This document shows positions 13,158 through 24,867 of a stretch of DNA of 64,000 bases, in pieces (within the stretch, counting starts at the first letter, position 1; the number at the start of each line of letters is the position of its first letter). A program made the translations under genes and the position numbers. Origin of the DNA: Dendrobium chrysotoxum (Eukaryota > Streptophyta > Magnoliopsida > Asparagales > Orchidaceae); NCBI GenBank assembly GCA_019925795.1, contig CM034300.1, positions 73,387,021 through 73,451,020 of the forward strand. The letters are read 5' to 3'. The notes beneath the pieces are model-generated. The model had not been told where the DNA came from and searched no databases. It saw nothing but the letters and a program-made list of their open reading frames with translations.

Positions 13158-13500
13158 GGACCACCACCTGAGGCCCTGCTCCTTGTCGGACCACCACCTA
13201 AGCCCTGCACTTTGTCAGACGACCACCTGAGGCCCTGTTCTTCGCCGGACCACAACCTGAGGCCCTGCTCTTCACCGGACCACTACCTAAGGCCCTACAC
13301 TTTGTCGGACCACCACCTGAGGCCATGCACTTCGCCGGACCACCACCTGAGGCCTTGCTCTTCGCCGGACCACCACCTGAGGCCTTGCTCTTTACCGGAC
13401 CAACACCTGAGGCCCTGCACTTAGCCGAACCACCACCTGAGGCCTTGCACTCCGCCGGACCACCACCTAAAGCCCTACACCACGTGAGGCCCTGCACTCT
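13158..13500 (+). repeat. 30-bp minisatellite within the LTR
   Basis: About eleven copies of a unit reading near GGACCACCACCTGAGGCCCT followed by GCTCTTCGCC. Because the unit is a multiple of three, long ORFs appear on both strands; these are by-products. Degenerate repeats of related composition sit at the same relative place in other LTRs of this window. Confidence 0.85.
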
Positions 13501-13857
13501 GCCAGATCATCACCTACGTCCTCAACTCTGCCAGATAACTATTTAGGGCCATAAAATCTGCCAGATTACCGGGTGACCCCGAAGTCCCGCCAGTGCGACA
13601 TCAGACTTTCGTGGACCCCCGACTTCAACCCTACAGCTGATATTTGTAATCTGATTGCCCTTGGAGGCAAGTCAGCCCATTGTAACCTACTCAAGTTCTA
13701 GTTGAATCATTTCAACTAGGCCAGGCCCTATGGTTTTTCCCTTTTTTAGGGTTTTCCACATAAAAATCTTGTGTTCTCTGTGTGTGAGCTAGATATCCGT
13801 GCAACGCTAAGACGTAGAAATTAAACTCTATCGCCGTGTATATTCTAGCCCGCAACA

Positions 13858-14363
13858 AGAACATAACAATAGTAATTGATAAAATTTAAAATATAAATGA
13901 AATAAAATTAAAATCACTACATATTATGTGAATAATTGAGAAATAAATAAAGTCAATATAAAAAGTTCTGCTCTTAAGTTTTCTTAAACTAATCAAGCAC
14001 TAAAATGAAGCGGCCCCAGCCTAACAACCATGCATGTAAAATGCTTTTCACATTCGCGAAATAACATATTAAATGCGTTGGGTGAAAGCAACTTTGAGAT
14101 CGGGTCTATGGCCGAGTGGTCGACGGAACACGTTCCTCTCATCTCATCTGGGCTCGATTCCCCTAACTATCTAAAAAAAAAGGAAAGCAACTTTTAGAAG
14201 GTAAGTCAAATCCAAATTTTTTTAAATAAAATAAAATGGAGCCATAAGCAGCTGGGTTATAAATTATGATTGAAACAACTATGTTCAGTGCAGAGATATT
14301 GCTTCATTAGGCCTTCTCCAGCTTTCCTTCTTGATTTCCCCCTTGTATTCTTTAATAAGAAGA
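13858..14363 (+). other. 5' flank of the TPS pseudogene
   Basis: From about 13867 this aligns with 49727-50135 upstream of the intact TPS gene, apart from the SINE at 14096-14182. The intact copy's TATA region is conserved (GGGTTATAAATTATG near 14254). Confidence 0.7.
14096..14182 (+). mobile_element. Short tRNA-derived SINE with target-site duplication
   Basis: It has an A-box-like TGGCCGAGTGGTC, a B-box-like GGGCTCGATTCCCC and a short poly(A) end. It is flanked by direct repeats GAAAGCAACTTT (14084-14095 and 14183-14194). The paralogous site upstream of the intact TPS gene (near 49945) carries a single GAAAGGAAGTTTT and no insert, which confirms the insertion. The A box resembles tRNA-Ser/Leu. 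It is too short and lacks pairing for a working tRNA. Confidence 0.75.
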
Positions 14364-15302
14364 ATGAACTGCCTTCCTACTTTTTCAACTCTTTATCTTT
14401 CTACTAATTTTGTACATAATTAGGGCTTCTTCCCACCATTAAAAATATAGCACAGCGCTAAATTTTTTTCATCAACTCCATACCTTCACCTTCGCTAGTA
14501 GCGTTACTCTGTTGCTTCGAACTCTTTCACTTCTCTTCAAAGAACAACAAATTATCAGCCGAGCTTATGGAATGCCAGTCAGATACAATCTCTGAATACT
14601 ACAACTTTCACTGTAATATACATTAATGTCGTTAAGATCTCTTTTTGTTCTTGTTTTATTTAGCTCATGGGATTATATTTGTTATATATCAAATGTTTCT
14701 ACACAGGGAGATGTGCATGAAAAGAGAAGAGAGAAGCTGAAGAAGGATGTGAAGCGTCTTATTAAGGAGAAGAGTTTTGCTGATCAACTGGAGCTTTTTG
14801 ATTCATTGCGAAAGCTTGGGGTGGCTTATCATTTTGAAGTGGAAGTCAAATATTTGTTAAATTTGATGAAATATTCAGTAGACAAGTTCAGAATGGAATT
14901 TACTGAGGACGTTCATGTCACAACCTTGTATTTTAGGCTTTCAAGGGAGCATGGCTTTGAGGTCTCCAAAGGTAATCAATTAGCTATTTAGTTCGATACA
15001 AAAGAAATATAAAATATTTTGAAAATAGAGGATTTTAAATTTTGTGTTCCATTTGCTAAAAAAGGAATGCAATGTAAAATTTGAATGAATTTTTTTTTAA
15101 TTCTTAGTTCATTTTTTATGTATTGTAAACTCACCTATTTTTTAACATTTTTTTTTACCATTAGCAAACTGCGTTGACATTGCCTGCTTCCACCCACCAT
15201 TACTAGTTGGTCGTCGCAGCCATCGCTGCCATTGCTGTCATCCCCGCTCACTGAATGCCACCACCATCTGCCTATGGCCACCTCTGATATCGCCACCACA
15301 AG

Positions 15303-15490
15303 GGGTGTAAGTGAGCAAAGTCTGCTCATGAGCTGGCTCGAACTCTACTCATTAAAGAGCTCACAAGTTGAGATTATCAAGTCACTATCCTAATAATTTT
15401 TGAGCGAGCTGAGCCCAAACTCGTTAAATGAGTTCAAGCTCAATAAGAATTAAATGAGCTTAGCTTGATCACACTTGAGTTAACTTGTTT
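15303..15490 (+). mobile_element. hAT-like MITE remnant in TPS intron 2
   Basis: It starts AGGGGTGTAAGTGAGC and continues with GAGCTC/CTCGAA-rich sequence homologous to the complete copy at 51078-51280 in the intact paralogue. The right terminus is lost. Its presence at the same intron site in both paralogues means it was there before the duplication. Confidence 0.55.
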
Positions 15491-18400
15491 ACACTTGATT
15501 CAATAAAAAATCTCTTACATTCTTTTTGCACTCATCCTACATATTTATAATATCGTGTGATAACTCACTCATACTTTTATGTTTTCATGTAATCATTTAG
15601 TCCAATCGGTCCTCCTACATAGTATATGTGTGGGGTTATATGGTTATTTTTTAACCTCATGTCTTATGTTTTTTAGATTTTTTTTTTTACTTTTTTTTAC
15701 TTTTATAGATGATAGTGATATATGGCTCAAATACATATAAACTATAAAACAAATTGGCCCTAATTTGATCAATATATGGTTTAATTTTCCTGTAAATAAT
15801 TTATATTTAATTAATTATGCATAAAATTTGTGCTTCTATATAGATTTATTGGTTAAAAGCTACAGAGATGAGAAGAGGTGCTTGTTTGGGTAGTTTGAAA
15901 GCGGGTTTTGAAAAGTTTAGTTTTCTTTGGGAATTTTAAATTGATGTTGAATTTTGATTCTAAAGTCGAACATCCCATCGAAAGAAAAATACCACCTCAG
16001 GAGGTGGAAAGAAAATTTTAGATGGGATTCAGATTTAGAATTATAAATCCCGTCTTGAATATCGTAGCTAGATTTAAGAGAGAACTTCGTATGGCCTCTA
16101 AAGGGTCAAAATAAAGTTCAGTCAAATATCGAGCTAGGATAATCAAGAGGAGTGATCGTTAATTTCATATTCGAATTCATTTTAATAAAAGATATATCTC
16201 CCTAATGGGAGAAGATATCAGTTATCAATAATCGTTCAAACATAACGATAACGATCGTTAGTAATTTAACTTTCCCAAAAAGGACTAATTGAGTTTTGAA
16301 AATCAATTTTAAAAAATTAGATGTGGGTTCTAAATCTCCTACAAATGCAAGCCCTCGTAGTTAATTACATCGTGGGAGACCGGAGTTCCCTACGAAAACT
16401 TTCGATTAAAACAATGGTAGAAATTTTGTTTAGAAATTTTTTAGGAATGATATCAAAGAGATGAAATTGAAATTTCAAATGGGATAGGAGCAAGATTGAA
16501 CACTTATTTTGGAATCAAATCAGGAAGGGTAGGAGGCACTTTAGGATTCTGAAACAATTCAGAAGTGCCCCGACCTAAGTTAAATGTTGGGCTTTAAATT
16601 TTGGATTGAAAGAATGTTTAATTTGGGTTGAGCAGTTTATTAGAAATTTGGGATTATATTCTCGGATTTTGGGGTCTTATAACTCAAAGCCTGCCACGGA
16701 TCCTAGATCTAAATTTGGACACTGGACCACAGTGATCCGAACCTAACTAATGTAGTGTAAAATCTGGGCTTATCCCGGCCTGGATTGGAGAGCCAGCTAA
16801 ACCATCTAAACGCTGCAAAACCATGAGTCCGGTCTTTTGATGCAGAGTGATCAGGGACATTATTTAAGATTGGTTTAAGAAGTTAGGATTGACATCTAGA
16901 GCAGATTCCTAATTGACCCCTTGACTTATGTTGGGTGGAATGCTTAGACTAAAATGCAATTAAAATTTTAATTTAATTAGTTTCTAATGCGATGCATGCT
17001 GGTTAAATCTCCAAATTATGTATGCATGAAATTTTAAAAAAGGCTTATAAAATAATTTTTTTTGAAAAGACTAGACATCCCCAGATCCAGCACCTCATCA
17101 TAATAGGTCGGATTATCTAGACTCTATCCGCAGGCGGGGAAGTGTCTTATAGCAAGGAGGGAGAGAGATGCAGTAATATGCATGCGACCCTGGACGATTC
17201 CGGCTATTCCCTAGGTCATTAAGTTTCTATATTATTTAAATCTTAAAATTTTAAATATAAGTTATGAGTAAAAAATACTTTTGGTCCTTAAAGAGCCTAA
17301 CGAAGTCCAGGCTAAAACAAAAATGACATGCAAGCGCCTAAGAACTAAGAAAAACAAGCAATCCTGTACGCAATCAAATTAAATAACAACACATTAAATA
17401 ATCAAATTAATTAAGTAAATGTCCATAGGCAAATTGCCCTGCTTATTACAACCCAGATTTACATAAATTAAAAGTGACCAGGCACCACCGACAACAACCC
17501 GGATTCTAATCCTAATACAGACGCAAGTGACTTTGAGTGGGATACTCTCTATCTTCAACTCCTCGGTCTTCTCCTCTCGAGCTCATCGAATACCCAAATG
17601 GAAAAGAGAACTTTTCCCTTGAGGGGAAGGTTGTTCTTTCCACTTTGGGTAATAAAATGATCCAAATTTGGAGTTCCAAATGGATAAGGACTATCCCCCA
17701 AAGGGGTATCCTTTCCTCTTTGGAATCCACCCTTTGGATCTATGTATCCCAAACTCAAAGTGCCACTTTCACAACTCAATACTCAAATGAATTACATAAA
17801 TATGAAAATGAAAATTCTAGACTCTCCTGCAAGGTTATCCTAAGCATTTAAATATTAAACACATCCCAAGCAGTTATATGTATGTATATATGCAGAAAAA
17901 TAAACACACTTAGCCACGCTATTTTTTATTTGGGGGCTAAGCAATTGAAGCATATGTAGCATTTACATTTATAATTTATTTAACCCCCTTTATTGCCCTG
18001 CATGAGCGTGGCCACCTGCAGAAAATCCAGTGAGCATATAGATTGTTCCTAACCTAAGGGTAATCTAGTCGCCCATCACATCAATCCACAGAGTGCAGTA
18101 AAAGTAAACAAACACATCAACCAATTTCAATCACAACATGAAATGAAAACTCAAAAAACTCGGCATACAGTAGAAAAGTAAACACCGGCCTAGCCTGGAT
18201 CTAGAGTCGGTTGTCCTAGCAAACCATCTAAAGTGTGTGTAAAAGGTCGTATGGCTGGGGTAGATCCTAGGATGGGTAATTTATTCAAATTATCTAATAT
18301 TTAAATTTATGGAAGGCTCAAAGAGAGGTTTAATTAAAGTTCAAATGTTAGTATATTAAAATTCAAATTAAACCCCATTTTAATAGTTAAAGGATTACTA

Positions 18401-18602
18401 CCTTTGTTGCTCACCGAGGCCATAAAGTTTGTTTCACCTTCATTGGGGCTAAGTTAATAACCTCGTAGGCCTAGGTTACCCAGTAGTAATCGAGGTTAAT
18501 TAAGTTGATTTAGTTTGTTAAAAATTAAGGATCAATTAATATTAAATAATTTAATTAATTATTAATTTTTAAAAGTTAAATTATTTTATATTTTCCATCA
18601 AC

Positions 18603-18860
18603 AGGTTCATGGCGTTGTGCCACCAGGCTCGAGGAACCAGGCCTCCTTAGGACACTTAGCTCCACAGCCCGGAGTAGTCCATCCTAAAAACCTTACTGAT
18701 GTAGTTGAATTAAGGGTTTTAACTTGGTTAAGTAATTAAAAGTAACTTAATTTTGATGTTTAACACTCCATTGAATTCATTCATGGCGTTGTGCCACCAG
18801 GCTCGAGGAACCAGGCCTCCTTGGGACACTTAGCTCCGCAGCCCGGAGTAGTCCATCCAA
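18603..18860 (+). repeat. Duplicated 80-bp block, 176 bp apart
   Basis: The block TTCATGGCGTTGTGCCACCA through CCGGAGTAGTCCATCC occurs at about 18605-18685 and again at 18781-18859 with few differences. It lies inside the giant LTR-like element. Confidence 0.75.
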
Positions 18861-21800
18861 TAAACTTCATCTTTGGAGTGTTTTTATGCATTTGAGTGTT
18901 TGTTGAGTGTTTTATTAATCAAATTAAAGTTTTCTGGAATTTTAATGAATTATTGGATTTTTAGAAATTATTGGAATTATTTAATTATATTAATTAAGGG
19001 GTCCAAAAGTTGACTTTTCAATTTAAAGTTCATTTTATAAGTTTCAAATTTTTAATAAATATTAGACCTTATGATGAATTGTTAGACTATTAGCACACTC
19101 AATTTGGAGTTTTCTATGAAACGTTATGATTTTTTAAAGTTTAGGCATATATTTGAACTACGGTTGACCGAAAAGTTGACTTTTTTATTTTGACCATATT
19201 TGGGAGGTTTGACATTTTTAGAAAATACTAGAACTTAATTGGAGTTTATTGACACTAAGTTTGCTCAATTTGGATTTTTCTATAATTAGTTATGAATTTT
19301 TAAAATTTCACTAATTATTGAATTTTTAAAATTGCCTAATTAGGAAGGTTTTGATCATTTTGATCCAAACTCATCCCAAACTACATGGAATCAATCCCAA
19401 AGGTCATGAATGACCATGGAAGTGTTTCCAAGTGTTTGGAAATTATTTTGGATTTTTAATAATTTTTAATTATTTAATTTAATTAATTATTAATTTTCAT
19501 TAAAAGTCAAATTAAAGTAAAATTAGGAGTCCAGTCAAGGGGCTTTTATTTTTCCTAGGTATAGGATTAAGTTCTGGTCAATTTGAGGTATTAGTTGTAT
19601 TTTTTATAGTCAATTTGGATTTATTATATTTGTTTGAATTTTCTGGGTCCTTAAAAGGGCTGAAATTTTGGGTAATTAATTTTCTAACCTAATGACCTCC
19701 AAATTCAATGAAATTTAAACCTAAGGTACATCATGCCACTAAGTTTTTTATGTTCAAGTTTCACCCCTATTGGGTGTGTGTACAACACCCTAGGAATTTT
19801 CTAAGTTTTCTAGACTTTTCCTTAATTATTTTTCCTAGGTGTCTCTACTGTTCAAATAGGCTTGAAATTTGGTGTGTCTAACCCTGATACATATGCAATC
19901 ATACCACACAAATTATGCAGTCTAATTCTACAGAAAAATGGAGTTATGAATTTTCAAAATTTTGGGTCCAAAATGGACCCATTCTCTTAAAAATTCACAT
20001 CACAAAAAACTACACAGCATCTGATCCTATAAAAATTATAGAATATGCCTAAGATGCTTAGGAACATTCCACCAAAATTTATGAGTCATTTGATCCCAGG
20101 ATTGCAAGAAAATTGAGAAAAATAAAAATCAAACAAATACAAATTTCTCCCAATCCAGAGTCAAAACAACTTAATTTTAATTTTAATAAATTCTACGTTT
20201 AATTACCTTTCCAACGAGCTTAATGACGTCTAGTTTGGTGGAAAATTCAATTTTTTGTGAATTTTGGAAGATTTTAGGCATTTTTTTATTTTTTTAAAAA
20301 CCATTTTTGGTCAAATCGGGCGCCACCGCCGTCGTACCAATCATTGGGCCGTACGGATCTAAGATCCGACCGTCGGATCTACCACGGGCAAACAAACGGC
20401 GCAGATCGAGCCACGCGGCGCCCGCGGTCCTGGTTGACCCGCGATCGAGCCCAGGAGGGAAGGCGCGGTTTCTAGCCTGGCCATGTGGCCGATTTCGGGC
20501 CGTCCGATCCGCTGAAGGCACGATCGGATGGCTCTGATTGAACCAGAATCAAGAATTTTCAAATGTCGATATCTCCCAAAATACTCTACGAAATTTGACG
20601 AAATTTGAACTATAGCTAGAGGGCAGTATGATCTTGCAATGCCTGGAGTTTGGAGGCTCCATGCATTGCAAAATTCCTATAGTTTCAAATTGAAATTTTA
20701 ACTAAAAGTGGAGATATCTTACAATCTACCTGGTGGACTTTTGTGTTCTTGGGCTCTCTGAACTTGTAGTTTGTCCACGCTCAAGTTTGCAGAAGACCCC
20801 GAAAGATTTTAACGGCTGGATTTAAAAATATCAAAGAGAGATGGTATTCCTCTCTTTTCTCTCTCCTTTTCCACTAAAATGATGGTTTGAGTGGTGGAAA
20901 TGGTGGGGGAAGACTTGGAATGGCCTTGGGAGGTGCTGGAGAGTATGGGAAACTCTTGGAGAGCTTTGGGGTTGCTGGAGTTTTAGACTTAGCGCAAAAA
21001 TGAGCAAGATGAGGGTTAAAGCAAGTTTTGCCCACTTAACTCTCATGACTTGAAATGGATTGTTAAGATTCAATCAAGGGTGCTTTGGATGCTTTCCAAG
21101 TGTCCCATGAGCAGCCTAAAACCTGGAGAAGGCTGGTGGATGAAAGGGATTGCCTAGAGCCAAGAGGAGGGGAACCACACCTCTTTTTCTCCATTTGGCT
21201 AAACCAAGCCTAAGCAAGGTTTAGGGGGCTGGCTTGTGGCTCCTTAGGAAAAGAAATTAATCCCTTTTGAGCAGGTTGGAGCAGGTTTTGGGAGAGGGAA
21301 AGGGTTTGTCCATGTGGCATGGTCAAATGACCATGACTTGGTCTCATTTCAACAAAATTTGGACCCATTGACTTGTTGACCAGTCAATAGTGACTAAGAT
21401 GTGCATGGGAGGGGTCAAAGATGCTGTAGGGGTCAATCTCAAGGGATATGGGGTCATGGTATTGAAGTATTTAGTGAATACATAAACTTGGAGAGGGTTT
21501 TGACCCCTCCAAATGAGTTGACCAAGTCAAACCTAGGGAGGATTGACTTAGAAATCTTTGGACATGTCATGAGTGCCCAAATAAATGATTTGAGAGATTG
21601 ATTTGATTTCAAGTTGGTTCAAGCAATAAAATTGACCTTAATGTGGGTTAAGGGTTGATTTGGTCAACCATGGTTGACTTGGTCAACCAAGTCAAACCAA
21701 AGAGTGGGTTTGATTTCAATGAGTCTCAAATATCATGAGAAACTCATTGGAAAAGGTTTCAAAGGTTAAAGATGTTTAACCATGTTGAGTTTTGGTCAAA

Positions 21801-22539
21801 AGTCCAAAAACCCCTTTAGAGGGCATTTTGGTCATTTTGACCTCTGGTTAACCCTGAGTCGAGGTGGGTCCAAAAAGATTCAGTTTAATGTTGAATACAT
21901 TAATATCAAAGGTCTGGAGGTGATTAGAGGGTTTGGAGAAGATTCTAGGCTCAAATTCCATTAGGTAACGGGTCTAGTGGCACGGGCCGTAAATATTTGA
22001 AGGTTTTGCAGCCTTCAAGTTCAACTTTATTTCTGGGGGTAGAAGTAGCAGATTGAGCTCAAATTTGGAGGGTTGACCCTAGAGAAATGCTTAGTAAATA
22101 TGCAACTAACAGATCATGAATCGGAGGTCATTTGATTGGGTTTTGAAGTGCTCAAAGATTTCCTGGAAAAGGCTTTTAGGACATAGGCCTTTAGCTTTGG
22201 GTCTAAATCTTGAAATCTGGGTTTAAGCTGGAATTTGAACTTGATTATTTGGATTTGAATCATCCTAATCATTTATGATCATTTGGAGTGATCATAATTA
22301 ATTGAAAAGGATTTGAGCTAGATCAAAGGCAGGATCAAGATTTGAACTAGAGTTTGAATTTTGGACGAGGGTGGAGTTTGGATTTTGATTAAGGTTTGAA
22401 CTTAATTAAAGTTTAGATTGGCTTGAGCTCAGGATTGATTTGAAGCTGAATTTAATTTGGATATAGATTGATCTAGAGCTTGGATATATCTGAGGTCATG
22501 ATTGACTTAAATTTGGCTTGATCTATGATTTAGATAGAT

Positions 22540-22935
22540 TCAGGATATAAGCAGATCTAAAACCTGGATAGATCTTAAGGTTTTGGAATATAGAAAAAGG
22601 TCCTAAAATCTAGAAGTGCTAGGATTTAGGGTCTAAACTCTAGAAGAATCCTAAGTTCTGGGCTCTAGAAGAATCCTCGGGCCTAAGGCTTAGGAATATC
22701 CTAAGATCTAAAGTTTAGGAGTATTCTAAGGTCCAGAAATCCTAGGGTCTGGGATCTGGAATGATCTTAGGATCTTGGTAGATCTAAGGTCTAGAGTCTA
22801 TGAAGAATCCTAGGGTCTAGAGTATATCCTAGGATCTGGAGTCTAGAAAGAATCTCAGGGTTTAGATTAGTCAAGAGGCTAGGTCGAGCTAAGATCAGAA
22901 TTGATCCTAGGGTCAGGATTAATCTAAGATCTGGG
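22540..22935 (+). repeat. Degenerate CTAGGATCTAGA-type repeat at the element's right end
   Basis: A run of short degenerate units such as AATCCTAGGGTCTAGAGT and AGGATCTGGAGTCTAGAA spans about 400 bp next to the right terminus of the 7.1-kb element. It has no coding potential. Confidence 0.65.
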
Positions 22936-23764
22936 TTGGATCCTAATGGCCTCATACAAAAATGAGGTCAACAGTGCTTCAAGCCTTGTGTTTTGCATGA
23001 TATCAAAGAACCTTTAAGCCTCTATGAAGCTTTATTTCTTTCTATGGATGCAGAAGATGAAATAGATGAAGCAAAGGAATTTGCTCTGAAACATCTAAAT
23101 GATTGTATGAGATCAAATTCTTCAACAAATCTAGTGCTTGCAAAACACATATCCCTAGCCTTGGAGCTTCCTTTGCATCATAGAATTCAGAAGCTTCAGG
23201 TATCAATGTTCATCGAGCATGCTCAAAACATGAAAGAGCTTGATGTGGACCCAATCTTGCTTGAATTTTCTCAATTGGACTTCAACATGACCCAAAGCAC
23301 CTACAACAAAGAACTCAAGGAAATTACAAGGTACATATTGTTAGAGATCATAAAAAATTACATTTTTATTTGACTGAATGAGGATTAATAATTCACAAGC
23401 ATATATTTATATATTGTTATAATGTTTTAGGTGGTGGAAAAAAATAAGTAATATAGCTTGTGGCGTGTTAAGTTTTGCAAGGGAATGGCCCGTGGAAAGC
23501 TACTTCTTAGCAGTAGGTGTGGCTAAGGAACCTTGTTTCTCAACATGCAAAAAAGAATTTGCTAAAGCGATATGCTTCATAAATGTAGTAGATGATATCT
23601 ATGACATTTACGATTCATTAGACGAGCTAAAGCTCTTTACTGATGTTGTTGAGAGGTAAATACTAATAATAATATAATCTAAATTGCAAACAATTTTTCT
23701 ATGTTCATTATTTATTGAATAATCTATGTTTTATTTAATTTATTGATCTACTTATTTATGTCAT

Positions 23765-23965
23765 AAGTGCAACAACAACAATAACAACAACAAGCATTTA
23801 TTCCACAATGCATAATCATTTTTCTTCTTTATGTCCTACTAAGAGTCAAATTCTCATTTAAATCTAATAAAAAAAATTTTAATACTTTCAAATCAAATCA
23901 AGACATGAATCCTTCTTTTCCATACTTGTAAAAAAAAAGAACCATAATGAGCCCTCGTGACATAA
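23765..23965 (-). mobile_element. Truncated RTE LINE 3' end in TPS intron 4
   Basis: The (CAA)n run followed by AGTCAAATTCTC, AAATCTAATA and ACATGAATCC blocks matches the 3' end of the LINE at 25908-28984 (minus strand). A diverged copy is at the same place in intron 4 of the intact paralogue (about 53047-53200), so it predates the gene duplication. Confidence 0.65.
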
Positions 23966-24867
23966 TGTTTTGTGCATTTGCTTGAGTAAATGAAGAAATA
24001 TCACACAAACAAAACATGATAAAAAAATAAATATACATATTGGTTTTAATACATCTTCAATTGACTATATAGGTGGGAATTTACTACAAGCAAATCACTT
24101 CCTGAATACATGAAGATATGCCTTTAAGAATTATTCAACACGGTGAATAGCTTAGCATGCAAAAACATTGAAGAGAAGGGGTTGGATATTCCCCCATATC
24201 TTAAAAGAGCGGTAAAGTTGTTAAAACTCTTTAAAAAATTCAAATTTCTTCGTCTTGTGAGAATGTTACCTAATGTGCCAGAAATTTATTATTTTGTTTC
24301 AGTGGTTGGATTTATGCAAAGCATATATGGTGGAGGTAAGATGGTTTTAAAATGGATATTTCCCTAGATTTGTAGAATATTTAGATAATGCATGGATTTC
24401 AGTCGCAGACCCTTTAGGGTCTGTTATGGAACTTTGCCTGAGTGAGAACTTAACAAATTTATCACTCGAAAGCTTTGACTTCTATCCAAGCATAATCCGC
24501 CAATCATCTATTATTTTTCGGCTTTACAATGATTTAGAAACATCTAAGGTAACTAAATATCGAAGTGAAAAGAAAAAAAAGTCATATTAGAATATCTTTA
24601 TACATTTTGTTTCCTTTGAGCTTATTTTACTACACATGTTTTCATCCCTCCATACAATTGAACTATCATACAATACAATTTCATTTAAAAGATAAATGCC
24701 ACGGATAGACTATTAACCATTCATAAATACAATACAACTGCATAATTTATCTGATAGTTTAGTCTTATTATCTAACATTGTGGCCGTATTTTCTTTTAAA
24801 TTTTATTATATTGTAATTAGGGATAAAATGTTATACATGAAATCAATATCACATGTAATGAAATTAG

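Larger units (their letters stand above)
5631..13857 (+). mobile_element. Decayed Tat-lineage Ty3/gypsy retrotransposon, 3' portion
   Basis: From left to right it holds pol remnants (RT, RNase H, integrase; 5631-8780), a spacer with tandem repeats, an antisense additional ORF (9667-11258), more tandem repeats, a polypurine tract and a 3' LTR. The 5' LTR, gag and protease lie beyond the insertion that occupies 1-5630. An extra ORF on the antisense strand downstream of pol is a known feature of Retand-like members of the Tat lineage. Many in-frame TAG stops sit where Gln or Trp is expected, as methyl-cytosine decay would give. The right end (CA at 13857) abuts the 5' flank of the terpene synthase pseudogene. 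Confidence 0.85.
12565..13857 (+). mobile_element. 3' LTR of the Tat element (1293 bp)
   Basis: It begins TGATAC and ends CGCAACA. Its first 400 bp align clearly with the LTRs of the gag-only element at 37683-44631 read on the minus strand, including the block ATTATCTTGATCGGGCACGA and the later CGAGCGTCTCGACGAGACGA. A TATA box candidate is at 13024-13030. A 30-bp minisatellite lies downstream of it. The LTR ends exactly where homology to the 5' flank of the intact terpene synthase begins. Confidence 0.88.
15883..22973 (+). mobile_element. 7091-bp TG...CA element inserted in TPS exon 3 (probable giant solo LTR)
   Basis: The element starts TGTTTGGG, ends GTCAACA and is flanked by the perfect 5-bp duplication GTGCT (15878-15882 and 22974-22978); the intact paralogue has one uninterrupted site. 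TG...CA ends and a 5-bp duplication are typical of LTR retrotransposons. I see no coding ORF of known family, and the first and last several hundred bases are not repeats of each other, so it does not look like an LTR-internal-LTR structure. A solo LTR of a family with exceptionally long LTRs is the simplest reading. The alternative is a large noncoding element of another class. A second copy occupies 1-5630. Strand is arbitrary. Confidence 0.72.

Noticed and set aside
13047..13497. Pro-rich and Gly-rich ORFs on opposite strands (125 and 99 codons)
   Set aside because: Both are read out of the 30-bp LTR minisatellite, whose unit is a multiple of three. There is no independent coding signal.
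14101..14180. tRNA gene
   Set aside because: A and B boxes are present but the body is too short and cannot form a cloverleaf. Target duplications and the empty paralogous site show a SINE insertion.
17512..17851. ORFs on both strands near 17.5 kb
   Set aside because: No family resemblance, overlapping frames, and they lie within the noncoding 7.1-kb element. Probably chance.
20294..20562. GC-rich ORFs of 67-76 codons
   Set aside because: High GC lowers stop frequency. The block is also present but diverged in the 1-5630 copy without a conserved frame.
22993..24367. Separate short terpene synthase genes
   Set aside because: These are exons of one pseudogene. Exon sizes and splice sites match the intact copy, and stops interrupt exons 5 and 6.
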